This document shows positions 14,001 to 27,400 of a stretch of 64,000 nt of DNA, piece by piece (the stretch's first letter is position 1; every line of letters starts with the position of its first letter). Under the pieces are notes generated by a model. It made no database searches. It was not told the DNA's origin and saw nothing but the letters and a program-made list of their open reading frames with translations. The position numbers and the translations under genes are program-made. Source of the stretch: Rostratula benghalensis (lineage: Eukaryota; Chordata; Aves; Charadriiformes; Rostratulidae); assembly GCA_013399305.1 (NCBI GenBank), contig VXAI01000092.1:1142290-1206289 (forward strand). The letters are read 5' to 3'.

Positions 14001-17000
14001 CCTCACCTGCTTTGCAAACTACCTTGAACTCATTGATTTTATTCTGTCAATGGTCAAGTAGGCTCTCGCTTTCAAAGCTGCCACAAAATGGTTTCAGGCC
14101 ATCCCCTCGGTCCTTTCCCAGAGTTCTCTTTATTCAGTACAAGTTTACGTGCTCTTGCAGGGATTTGATGAGACCAGCATTCACCAAGGAGAATTTCAGT
14201 ACAGCTGAGTTGAATTTGAAAGAGGTAAACTGCAGGTGCTCTTTAGGCTGTTGACCTCTGGGAAGAGCATTTACATTTAGAACCATGGGGCTTTGGGACT
14301 GGGGTTTTTTGCATGGTGATTTTTGGGAAAATAAAATGCTATTGCTTTTCTGCTTTTCTCAGTTTTAGCGCTCCAGAAACCTGCCTTTGGTAGTTTACTC
14401 CCCTGAGCTGTGTTCCTACTACCTATCTCACATGTGAATGGATCAGGTTTGACATATCAGGCTCTTCCAGCTTTAAAGCACTGAAAGAAAACTGTCATGC
14501 TGCATTTGACTACCCTCTGTCTGCATATGCCATGATCCCCCAAGGCTTCCACATCCATGGAAAGGTCTGTCACCCTGCCAATTATTTTTTCCACATTTGT
14601 TTCAACAGCCCCAGCTGCCTTTCTGCCAGGTAACTTTTTCCACTACTTACGCATTGCTAAACAAACCACTTGCCCTGAATATCTCTAACAAACATGCAAC
14701 AATCTGGGGAGGGTCCCTCCTCCCCTTATTCTACAGAATAATCACCACCCACTTCTGCAACCTCATTTTCTGGATTTGCAGTGGTAAACAATGTGCATTT
14801 CAAAGCCATGAGACACTCAGCTTGGTGGGTCCGTTATTCACTGTGCCCATCTTAAAATGGCAGGCAACTGCCATGTAAGTCATGGTCCAGGTTGGGAAAA
14901 GACCCTTCACCAGGTGAGTCTCAAGTACAGCATTTATTCAGCTGCTCTGAGGGTAGAGCTACAGGAGCAGCACAGCAGCGTTTGAGCTCTTCCCTGCTAC
15001 AGACAATGCCAGAATTGCCTTCTCTGCTTTGCATCAACTTCCAAAAGCTCTTGCCAAGCAAGGAAAGAGCTAAGGGTTCGTGCTGGCATCCATTTTAAGC
15101 AAGTTATCTGGAGAACAGCATGTAGGCCAGAGAGCTTGTGAGAGCATCTTTAACTGAGTAAGAGCTTCTTGGGTTCCCAAAAATGCTCGTGTATCAGAGT
15201 CTACAGGAGCTGATCCAGATGTTCTGGGGTAGTTAACCAATAGGTAGTGACTACAGTAAGATACAGCGCAAGAACAGATGTGTGTTGCAAACTACACCTG
15301 GTACATGATGAACACAGACATAATGTCCAGCTGATGCATGCAGAACACAGGTTTAATTATCTACAGTTTGATTATCTGGTGTTGACACAGTTTTTATGAC
15401 TAAGTCACCCATGCGATGCTCAGACTCTGGAAATCCCAACCACAGATAAAAATTTCCTTGCAGCTACATAAAGTCACAGTATTTTTCTGACAAACTTTGG
15501 CTGAGAGTTTTGAGCACTTTTAACTTATCAGGCTTGCAGTGTATTTTACAAGGAGAGTGAAGTCTTAAGACATAAATCATTGACTTAAAGGAAAACAACT
15601 GTGTAACAATATTACAAGATACACAGAACAGGATGCACTTGGACTCCAGTTTTTGTTCATTGGCTCACCAGAGAGAAGGATCATAAATCAGAAAGAGAGA
15701 ATGGAAATCAAAGTAAAGTAACAGGAAGTGTCAAAATGAAAACCTGGCAGAAATTACCAATAGGAGGAAAAGAAAAAAAAATACTCCAGATGGTGTTTTT
15801 TTTTTAAAAAAATAAAAACCTGGGAAAGATTCAGTTGACAGAAGACCCACAAGCAGAAAAGAAAGAATGTTAGCTTGGGTGGGGAGCTTGTCCTCTCTCT
15901 TTCTCACATACAAGCCAGCTCTAGTGAGGCAAGAAAATATGCATCTACTAAGAAGATGAGGGAGGTGAAGGGGGAAAAAAGCCATATAAACATCACCTCC
16001 CTTCCTTTCCTCCCATGAAGCAAAGCTCTGGAAACTCTGATCCTAGAAATATTTCAATCGGGCTTGCAATTCAAAAGGTTCATTAAATCCAGGATTATGA
16101 CCACAAGAGAACCTGATCGGAGCAGCCAGGCTGTATCGTTTAAGGGGCTCCTTATTCACACATACCCCCAGGCTGCCGCGCTCGCAGTCTCAGGGCAAGG
16201 AGGATGTGAATCCCAGCCCTGCGCAGCACCAAGCTTTTTCCTCTGGGGCCATCTGCCGGCTGCCCCGCAGATGCTTCTCGGGACCTTCCCGGGACGACAA
16301 CAGCTCATCAGGTGCATGGGAGGTGAGCGATGCTGGAACCACTTGGCACGATTTCTCATAGTGCTGTCTGTCGTCCAAGCTGCGCTGGAGGCCGTGCCTT
16401 TCCATCCCACAGGCTGCTGTAATTCCAATGGGCCTGAAATCGGTCTTCTGAAGACTTCAAAACAAAGTAATCCAGCTCTGCTTCCCTTGTGATCAGAGAT
16501 GTTCTTTCCCCTTCCCCATGTGTATGCCACGTTTAATCCACCAATGGTCCTAAATTATATTAATTGTGAAGGTAAGGTACTCTAAATCTTTCCTCCGACA
16601 AAGAACTCCAAAAAAAAAAAATAATTCCATTTGCCTAAGACTTTTTCAAACAAAACTGTGAATGAGGGAATTAATTTGCAGACTGATACTTAGAAGGACT
16701 AAGTCATTAACTGATCCATATTTAATCTCTTAAAAGAATCAAGCTTAGTCAGTAGATTCCTGAATCAAGAATAGATTACATTTTTATTTGTACATGATCA
16801 TTTCAGGGTAATTTTGCCAATCAGTATATATTTGTATCATGCTGCTACTAAACTACAGTGTATTATTGTAAACTCGTTTTCAAGCTGCTTAACTCAAGAA
16901 TGGCTAGAAGCTTAAGGCTATCATTAAAAAGAAAAAACCCAACAAAACACCAAAACCAACAAACCACCCCACCCCAGTCAAATCAAACACCTTTCTCCCC

Positions 17001-17554
17001 TCACCCCTCCAGCATACAAATTTTATGAATTTGAACATTCATAAACCATACAGTAAAATGAAGAAACCTTCAATCCCAGCACATTCACACAAAAATAACC
17101 TCATGTTTTAAGGAAGCAAAATATCCTGTTATTAACAGAAAATGTATGCTGACCCACCAACAGCAATTTGCATCTGAAAGGCTTATTACCTTTCAGAAAT
17201 AGAGTCTTCTCTCTCAAACTAGAGAAAGAGACTGACACACTTCGCAGTTTAAGAGCTCCAGTTACTAGAATTCCTGATTATATATCCAAGGCTGTATTTC
17301 ATTTGCATTTTATTTAAGCACAGAGCTTTTCCACCAAAGTCAGTCCCCTTCTGCTTTCTTAATAGATTTGTCTGGTTAGCTCTGTTCCACTGCAGCCACA
17401 AAGAATCGGGTACGGCCACTTGCTATATGCACTGGACCTGTTCACATGCACTTACATGAGAACAATGCATTGGAAAGTTAGAATCCATCTGACTGAAAGA
17501 TTTTTAAAAAGAAAATAATGATTTTCTGCCTATTGTTACAGCATCCACTGCTCT

Positions 17555-17837
17555 AAGGTGAAAAATGAACAACACACTTTATTATCTCTAAAGAAGATCA
17601 TGATAATGGATGTGTTACTGTTAGAAATCCTTAGCACTGCAGACATGAGACACGATGCCAGGTCCACTTATGCATTAGTTATTTTCATTAATAATGCTAC
17701 AAAGCTTTTTAATTATTTCATAATCCTCAGGATGTTACTTGGGCTCAGAATCACCTCAAATTTGAGACAGAGAGGCCACAAAGTACAAAAAGGGCAATCT
17801 TTGGCATTTTTGGCATCCTACTGCATTGCAATGACAC
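17555..17837 (-). other. POP1: POP1 3' UTR with candidate poly(A) signal
   Basis: Reading the minus strand past the POP1 stop, the first good AATAAA is at 17578-17583 (TTTATT on plus), about 255 bases beyond the stop. It is followed by a T-rich stretch. Cleavage would fall near 17555. Other AATAAA-like sites lie further on, so a longer 3' UTR is possible. Confidence 0.55.
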
Positions 17838-18498
17838 TTAAACCTCAATATTAAGTCTTGCAAACCTGTACTGTAAAGATGCTGGAGTTCTTAACAAAAC
17901 AAGCCCTTTTTTATCTGCTGGCTGGTTGTGTAACATATAAAGTAACCCTGTCAAGCTAACAAAACCCAGTGCTTCTCCATAGCCCACCGCCAATGAAAAA
18001 TCCCCTCGAGTGACGTATCCCAAAAGAGTTCTGGAGCAGTGGGAAGTAACATCTGGGAGAGCATCTGACCAGAGACCAAGAATGAGGTCTTCATGCTCCT
18101 CAGTTGGTTCTTTATCTGGAACGCTCAGGGGGTCACTTTCTAGACATTTGGTGTTATCCTTTTTCTTCTTCTTCTTCTCCTCTTTTAGTTTCTGTATCTT
18201 GTGCTTGAATATGTCGTGATGTTTGGGTTCTTGAGGACCACAGAAGAGTTTGTCTTTGCTTAGATGCAGCAAGTCGTCTTCTGTCGGGATGCAAATCATG
18301 GCATGTAACTCTGGGTTGCCCTTTCTCAAGAGAGACAGCTTGACCCATACAAGAGCCCTTGGATAACTCATCAAGATTGGCAAAAAGGCATCTTCAGTCA
18401 TTTCCTTCTGTCCCAGTCGAGAAATAAGGTGGATTCTTCGATCTTTTCCAGCAGTGGGATAGCACCAGGCTGATAACTGCATTAGTAGTTTCTCGCTC
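17838..18498 (-). CDS. POP1: POP1 terminal coding exon 15
   Basis: The acceptor is TGTAATAG|GAGCGA; the stop TAA is at 17838-17840. It encodes [30 protein letters not shown], a lysine-rich run ([10 protein letters not shown]), and the strongly conserved tail with [36 protein letters not shown] and [12 protein letters not shown]. This is the longest exon and gives the surest family match. Confidence 0.97.
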
Positions 18499-21400
18499 CT
18501 ATTACAATTTTTTAAAAACAAGCATCAAGGATAGTTATTAACAGGTAGTACAACAGAAATTGAGCACCTTTGCATATTTGCAAAAGCATGACTGAAAAAG
18601 CCCTGGGGGTTTCTGTAACTTTCCAAGGTGCTATTTGGATCACTCTGAGCACGTGTGTGAGGCTCTTTCTTTAGAAGAAGACTTTACTTGTTAAAAACCC
18701 CAAAACTTTTAAAATCACAAATGCCCTAAAACCTTTAGTGCTATTAACACAGCCCAGAACTGTCAATGTTTTCTTCCCCTGATAATTACACAAAAATGAA
18801 AGACCTGCATTCAGGCACTTTCCAAACACTGCTGCTGCCCTCATGCGTTGCTCTGGAAATGCAGGGGATTCTCTATTTTCTTTGTAAACCTTATAAAGTA
18901 ACACAAGAACCACCTGTGATGATGTACTAGAAAAGAGAATGCAAGCTGATTTACACAGCAACAGTTTAAAAAGCACAAATATAAGCCTCTAAAAGCTTCA
19001 TCCACCTGGAAGTAGACAGAATATGCCAATTCCTAGAATGCACTAAATGCAAGACTGTTGAATTTAAGATAATTTAAGAAATTTACTTCATCTAGTCATC
19101 AAGTTTGCTAGGGAAAGCAGAAGGACTTCCACTTAACAGCAAATTCTGACAAAAGATACAGCTATTCAATCTCCTTACTGCATTTGTATCAAATAATTCT
19201 CTCATCTTAGTAATAAAGGCTGAGGTCCTCCTTTCCCCGATTCAGTAATTCCCAATGAAGAAATAACAACACCTCACATGTGTGTATCATTTTGACATAC
19301 CTGAGAACAACAAAATCACTTCTTGTCACAGATTCATCTCTCTCACCAAACTCTTGGGTGCCTGTAACATTGTCTGGTTTTAGGACGGCTTCAGAGCTTG
19401 TTATTGTCATGATCTCTACCTCACTGGTCTCAGAGGGAGCTTCTTTGACAAGTTCTGCTTTGGGGTCACAAAAGCTATGTTCTTCAGTTGTACAGTGCTC
19501 AGGGTGTGGGGAAGAAGGATGCACAGGTTCTCCTGAAGCTTTCATTCTTTCTTCCCAGTTCTTCGTCAGCTGCCCCCAGGGACAGATGAACGGGGACAAG
19601 GTACCCAGCTTGACATAATTCGCCCTTTTTGCAGGTGGACGCCTAAATGATAAATCAAGTAGGTAAGACTCTTTGTTTCCTGGGCCCTCAGTCAGTCCCT
19701 AGCACCTCAAAAGGCTAACTGTCTACTTTGTCCTGCTGGTCTAATAACGTTTTCTGTTTCCCAAAACTAAGTATTTAGGGCAGGAAGTTAATTGTGCATT
19801 CCCTTTGTAGTCTCATTGAGCAAGAATTCTAAAGTTGCACTTCTAGACAACACGGCTGTATTTCTGACCACCACACCCCTTCAACCACGCTGGATATTTC
19901 TATCTATTGTGACTGACACCACCACCTTTTCCTCTAAACTTCTCCTACTTCCCCCCTCCTCGCTGAAAGTGAGGATTAGTGCAACCAATTGCAACCAACA
20001 CCAATTAGTGCAGAGGACACTTCCAGCTGCTCCATACTCATGATTAAGAATTCCGTGTCTACTGTCATGAAAAAGGCAGCAGACTTCAGAATACCTGGTA
20101 TTTAAGAAGTGGACACTAAAATATACCTCTTCCTTCACTTTATTCTTCAACACTTAGTACATACTTTGATATTCTCCTCCCTCATTTGCTGCTAAGGAAG
20201 CTTGAAATAGCTTTGTTTATTTTATTGTTTGGCAGCCTTATTACAGCATTATAACTGAGCATATTTCTGGGAATAGAAGGTTTTAGTCAATTTATATGCA
20301 CTGTTTTGTAGAGCTGTTCTGTTAAATACATCTAGGATTATTTTCTTTTTTATAATATTAGGATTTAAAACACCAGTGAAAGATCTTAATGTTAGTCCAA
20401 GTCTAAATGAACACAACAGATAATTAGGGGAATTTTTTAAGTAGTATTCTTTTTTTTCATTCTTGCAATCAATTCTGAAGTTAGTATTACCGTTTGAATT
20501 TTTCAAGAAGACTGGTTTCCAGTTCTTTGGCAAACTGCTTTCCCGCCTGGCAGTCTGGGAAATCATTTGGAGGGTGAGGTGTTCTTTGATACTCAGAATG
20601 CTTTAAAGCCTCTTGCAAGCCACCGACTTGTACACCTCGATATATCTGTCATAAAAACCAAAACCCAAAAAAGCAATGTCAATAGTGATTCTGGGTTCCT
20701 AACTGAAAAAAAACCCCACATTAATGCTCCAGAAACTACTACATTAGAAAAGGGAAAATCTATCACTTCAGTGTCCAAAAAAGCCAAGCATGGTTTTCAC
20801 AGTTCTAGATGCTCACTTCAACAAATTGGTCATCATGCTCTCTGAATTTAATTCTGAAAAATGATCAGCAAAACTCAAAAGAACTTCACAAGTTCTGCCC
20901 TCGTACATTGCCAGGAATGTCATAGTACTTTGATAAAGTCACTGCTCAATTTATTTTAACTGTACAATAGGTATCACTACAACAAATGCCCCTGCACGTT
21001 GAAAAGCATAAATTTAACTGCAGAAAGACAAGGAAACTCCCATCTAAACATTCAAAGCAGTTTACTCTAAGAGCACCACAGAAGTATGCAAGCTTAACTC
21101 GGGCTGTGTGTTTTCAAGCTCTCTCCCAAATCAGAGACAACCAATTTGTTGACAGAGTGCTGGAGACAGCCGAGCTGGAAATGGATTAACAGCAGGTACC
21201 AAGTGGTTTCTCTTTAGACACACGTGCCCTTAGAAACACAAACCAAAGAGCTACAGCATCAGCTTTCTCTCCTTACTCCTCACTCTGACTTCCTGCTTTA
21301 GACTGCCATGTGGGCACTGTTATACCCAACAGAAGATACTGTCTACTTTTAAGATTTAAAGACCAAGCCTCTGTCATCAATCAGTTCATACACCCTCTTT

Positions 21401-24400
21401 GAAAGTGGGATTTTGATCCTGTAATTTTGAATAGGTTACACAATGAGAAGTATACTATCTGAAAATCATTATTTTGAACCAAATTATGTCACTTGTCATA
21501 TTTACTTGCAATTTGCAATGAAAGTCACTTACAAAAGGAATCCAGAAAGCCATGCCCCAGCCCTTTGGGAGGTAGATATCCCAGCCACTCCCCCATCCCG
21601 GTCGATCTTCTCCAGCCACTCTCCCTGGCTGCTGCACCAACAGTATGGGAATCTTAGATTCACGAGGACCCAAATCAAGGTGTGATCCTGGTACCAGTAA
21701 CTGAGCTCTCATGTGGTTTAAATCCTGAGAAGGAGGAGACATTTCTCATAAGTTAGTAACCATTTCTCTCTCTTCTAGATACTCTTCCAAGCTGCAGAGA
21801 GGAGGTGTTAAGCGGGAAAAATCTACTAGTAATATGCTACATTGGCCTTCATTGAGGCATGAAAAATGTTTTTAGAAAAAAAGTACTAAGCACCCTTTCT
21901 ATCCCCTTCTTATTTCCACAGACCTTGATGGAGGGCAGGTACTGAAACTCAGAGAAAAAAAACGTATGGCACAAAGGAAGGAGGAAAAAAAAGTATTGCA
22001 ACTTGATATTTATAGGTTTGTGCACAAGACCAGACTGAACAGGTGCTTTCAGACAGTCTGTCAATACACAGAGCAAATCTGAACCACAGCCAGGGAGATG
22101 GGAAGAACATTTGGTCACGAAACAGTTCCATATAAAGCATGCTGGCACCAAGACTTTGTCAATCACCAGTTGTTATATTTCATTATACCACATTAAGAAT
22201 ACATTTATAAAAAACCACCAGACCATCAGATTGCCTATTTACGTGTCCCTTCTGCATCAGCTGTTTTATAAGGTAAATATTACATTTCATGACAGCATGA
22301 AGATCACAAAAGTTTGTGCTGATAACTGTTAAGCGCTAATGTAGTATTTTCTAAGTACTCTGCTGTTCCCATGCTATCACAGCCATTTTGTAAGAGCACA
22401 AAATCAATTTGCATGAAGAGAATATTTAGAGAGATGTTTCTGCCATACGAATATTTTCTGGTTTTGATTACAACAGTGCTGAAAGTTTATCACCTCTTGT
22501 GACTAAATCACTGGTCGCTCCTCCATCGTCAGTGGAAATGCCAAGCCAGGAGATCTCAAACCTGTACCAACACATTTAAAGCTGTCTACAAATCACAGGT
22601 ATTGCCCAGAACCCCCACAATGGTGTGCTGAAGTTCAGAACCAGAGGGATTTATTTCCTTCCAGCTTCCATGACTCTTGTCAGAATTGTCCCAGCTATGA
22701 CTGGGTAAATGCTCAGAGCCTCTCTGTGCCACTTCATCCCTTTTACATGCTGTATTTAAGTGAAGGTGATGTAGGAAAATCCAATTCCAAACCATTCTGA
22801 TAAACAAACTTAGAACTATTTGGTCCTATTGACAATCCAATAAAGCCTTCTTTTAATTAACTCATGGACAACGGTTGTGCAAGAACATTACATAAAGACT
22901 ACAAAATAAACACTTCAACTCAACAGCTGGATACTATGACATTATGAAACTACTGCTCTTGGATTTACACAAGTGTTAAGAGTCTCACTCTATGGAATCT
23001 ATAGATGGTTAGCTCTTTTCTCCACGGCAATCCACCTTCTTAGTTACCTGCTCTGAGATTTTATTTTCAGTGACGTTCTTACAGATGTCCTGGTCCCAGA
23101 TAAAGCTGTGAGCACAGTCTACAGGTACACCCTCCAGGTACAGCTGCCTAACTTTATCATAATCTACAAAAGAAGAGAACCTTCAAACAAAATGCAAACA
23201 TGTTTTGTGGCTTAAGTTGCAAAATACCAAAACAACTCCCCTATTGTAAGTACAAGGAGCACACAACTACATAACAGACTATTAAAAGCTTAAAAAGCAT
23301 CAGTGCTTCTGCAAGATCTTACTGTCACATGTTTTTCCAAATACAAAATATGAAATAAACTGTTAGTTTTAGAAGCGTTATCCTGGCATTCTCTTACAAA
23401 CAGACATTTCTTATTAGAATTATGATGACATTTCTTATTAGAAATGACATCAACAAGCTTAGGTTACACCTTTAGCATGCCATCTCTAATATTCCAGAAT
23501 CTGGCCTTACAGGCTGAGTGTGACGCTCAACAGGCTTGGTGAAAATCAAAAAAAGCAACGTTCCAATGCCTGAAACAAGTCCTCCTAAATAAACTCGTAA
23601 GAGAAGCAAGGATGACCTTTATGAAATGTATATGCAGGAAATATTTTTACAGATACGAGTAGTATGCAACCACTTATTGAACATAAGCCTTCCACTCTGG
23701 ATTTTTTCAGGCTCTGCACTTCAAGGGACTATTCTTTGCTTATGTCTGGACAGACCAACAGTTGTGTGAAGTACTGAAGATAAATAACATTTCTAGCTTT
23801 AAAACTGATCAATGAGGTATTAAATAACCTATGTTTTCTTTAGCTCCACAATCTAACCAAAGCAGAGAAAATATATACCTACCTTTTGTGATCTATGTAT
23901 TAAAAGCCTTCACTGTACAGTATGCAAGTCATGCTGATCCGTATTTTACGTACAGTAATTCTTGACAATAAACAACACAATGAGCCTCTTAAGAGTTCTG
24001 TGATTAAAATTTAGAGGGACTACTACTCATTTTGTCATCTACAAGGTCTTACATATTAAAGGAACATAGTGTGTTGAGTTTTGTTTTTTTTTTTTTAAAT
24101 CACTTAGTCTTTCAAAAGAAGATTCACTTAATTTTTCCAGTTAACGTTGACACAGACTTTGAGCACAGAAGATAAGGATTATTCAGTGGTACCAACAATA
24201 CAATAGGTACTGTTGAACGTAATTGCAATAATTATTTATTTACAATCTACAATCTTTACGATGTCCCCATTATTAAGAGCTGTAAAATCCTTCAAAAAAA
24301 TATTTAATATAACAGCACTCCTGACAGTTTGATGGTATTAAGCCAATGCTTGCTATGCATCCTTCCTTAGTGAGTTACATTTATGTGAGAGGAAGAAATA

Positions 24401-27400
24401 CTAAAGAAATTATCAGATTCTGACTGGAGATATCAATGCCCCAAAGGAAGGAGAAAAAAAAAAAACCAGCAACGAAACTGTGTGTAGTGGTGATAGGGAA
24501 CTCCTTCCTGACTCTTAGAGATCACCAAGGGGGAAAGTGTACATAACAAGCAAGCATATAGTAAGGAAAGTAGCTTTCTCATCTTCTGTACATAAAGCAT
24601 TCAGGAACACTAGAATCTTTTAACATGAAATTATTTAAACATGTTCTAGTTCTTTCAACTGTAAGTTATTCACTGTAAATTTATCTGATTTTTTTTTATC
24701 ACTTCTTTCTATTACCACAGTTTAGGCAGTCTATCCCTGTCATATTCTTGGAGTTCTTTACAATTCCTATATTCCATAATGGCATGAGTTGCCTTTTTTT
24801 TTCTACTGTAGAAAGCCCTTTTAAGTCTATCTCTTTTCATCACCACAGTCCATCCAATATTTCCTTCACTGCTCTAAAATATCCTTTTGTAACTTGGTTT
24901 ACATTCTTTCTCCTTGATCTCCATTGTACTTGGAGAATTTAATCTCTGCTAAACATACTATAATTCAAATCACAATCCCAAACCCTCAGACCAGTTTTCC
25001 TTATTTCTTACCTCTCTCCAGTTTTCTTCACTCCACATTTTAAGATTGCTGCAGAAATAACCCTACTAGTGAATAAGCTGCTGATGATAGTGGAAATAAG
25101 ATGTCAGGGCTAGTACAGAAAATAGGGAACTGTATTACTAAGCACATAAAGCTCAGCAAGAATCAGCACATCATCTACTTCTGCTGGTGTCAATGGTTGG
25201 TGTACAGACAATACAGACAGCCAGAAGAAGACTTTGTTCCATTTAAGCTGTTGTTCTCATTTGCATAGCTTATTATCTTAACAGACTTAGAAGACAAGTC
25301 TAAGACTAGGAGCTCTTCTATTTGAATTTTTTCTTTTCCTCTGTGAGGCAATAGCAGAAAAAGCAAAAATGTAAGAACTGCTAGGGAGCAGTTACATGTC
25401 TACATAGGGGTGAGTACCAGGACAAGTGACACCAGGTAACTAAACCTCTGCGACAGATGCATTTACAGGCAAAGACTCAGGCTTTGTGTCTGCAGAAGGA
25501 ACTTTAGCTCCCTTATCTTACATGATGCATTCTCCTTCCATGCATCTCAAACACTGATTGTTTAAAAACTCCACCATACTCCATACTCAGTAGTTTTTAA
25601 GGCAGTGGAATTGGCATTCTCCCACAGAAGACAGTAGAAGCATATAAAGACATCAGAAGTGAATTTAAAATGGAAAAAAGAACAGCACTAATTTGCAGTC
25701 ACGTAAGCACAGGCTGCTTACTGGGAGTCTTTACTTCCAGAAGGCATAAACCTGCTGAGAAGGCAGTGAGTATTTATTTATTCACAAACTTTCTATCCCC
25801 CTTCCTGAAGAAAGGAGGACAGTTCTTTGATTAAATCCCATCAGCACATGTCTGTAACACACAGCTTGAACTCGTGTATGAATTCAGGAGTGAGAGTAAC
25901 TGGGAAAGACTGAAATCACCTTTGACTTGTTAGTCTGTCACTGATGGGGAAAAGCTACAGGGGCCTATCTTAGAACAGCATTTAAAATACAAAAAGGGAA
26001 CACAGACAGATGTGTATCATTTCACAGACTGCATGTATGACAACCCACAGGCAAAGATGATGGCTGTAACATATCTAAATGATTCACTCATTTATCAATG
26101 AACAGTAGTAAATATTAGTAAAGATATGCCAGGAAAATAAGTTAGCTTTTATATATAATTAAAGAACAAGAGAGGCTAAAGCACATACAGCATCTGCTGA
26201 CATATGCAGTGCCATTTCAACCTACTAATACTAACCCTACCAGTACATGAATCTCAAGGAAACAAAAGGGGGGGAAAGTATGGAATACAGCAAGGGTTCC
26301 TTCTAATTGCTCAATCAACATGACATGTCATCAAGGGGAATGAGTGACTACTAACATTTTGTAAACAAAGATCAGCTCATTACGTTACCACCTTTGAATA
26401 AGATTACATCAGAACCAAGCCTCAAAAAATAACTGCTGCATAGAGCCAGTGAAATATGCAACAAGACCCCGTGCTTCAAGGAGATGACAAACTAAGCTGA
26501 AAGAATTCAGAATGACCTTATAACGGGTCCTGAAACAGTACATTGTGTCAAGAAAGCATAATGCTTCCATAGAGAGAATGGATTAGATAGAAAATGCATC
26601 CTGCACAATAACCGATTCTGTCTAGGCTTTCTTTTACTAATACATTTGCAATTTTACTTTTTCTTTCAAAATACCAAGAATTAAATGCACTTGAAAGCTT
26701 CCCCCTGACTAGAAAAGTAGCTGATCATAGAATCCTTGAATGGTTAGAGTTGGAAGGAACCTTAAAAGACCATTGAGTTCCAAACCCCCTGCCCTCGGCA
26801 GGGACACCTCCCACTGGACCAGGCTGCTCAAAGCCCCATCCAGCCTGGCCTTGAACACTTCCAGGGATGGGGCATCCACAGCTGCCCTGGGCAACCTGTT
26901 CCAGTGCCTCACCACTCTTACATTAAAGAATTTATTCCTAGTATCTAATCTAAATCTCCCTTCTCTCAGTTTAAAACTAGTACCCTGGTCCTATCACTGC
27001 ACTCCCTGATCTGATCTTAATAATCTAATGTGTTAATTTTCTAAAATTATTTAAAAAAACCCCGTAACTTCTCTGCCTTTAACTACTTGAACAATGAGGG
27101 CCATTAAGGCAGAGATATTAGCACACGTAGCAGCTGTCACACAGCTAACTACACACTACAAAATTAGTTTAGGAACAAGAGTCTTTAGAGAGTAACAATA
27201 ACCTCTCTATCCAACTAACACCTACGAATAGTCAATGAGGAAGACAGGAGAGTGGCAGTTAGACCTCAGTCTTGAGTTTCTCAGGTAGGAGAGGCACTAT
27301 CACGCTATAGGATTCCCCCACTGCACATGTAATAGATAAGCAGGGGATTATGAATGGTCCTGTAACTCTTCCTACACAGGAAGTCACCCAGATGGGAAAC

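Larger units (their letters stand above)
4650..17554. other. Intergenic between POP1 and the unseen left neighbour
   Basis: Nearly 13 kb with no supportable exon. Contents seen are the CR1 tail remnant near 11050, the A-tract at 10559, a short tandem duplication GAGAAGTAGCCTTT at about 5154-5181, and AT-rich segments near 12520-12950. A GC-richer patch at 16060-16500 is open on both strands. It carries no start, splice or family evidence and is more likely non-coding. Confidence 0.65.

Noticed and set aside
1..17500. Exons of NIPAL2, the human neighbour of POP1, expected on the plus strand.
   Set aside because: No transmembrane segment or C-terminal motif of that family was recognised; the gene probably lies further left.
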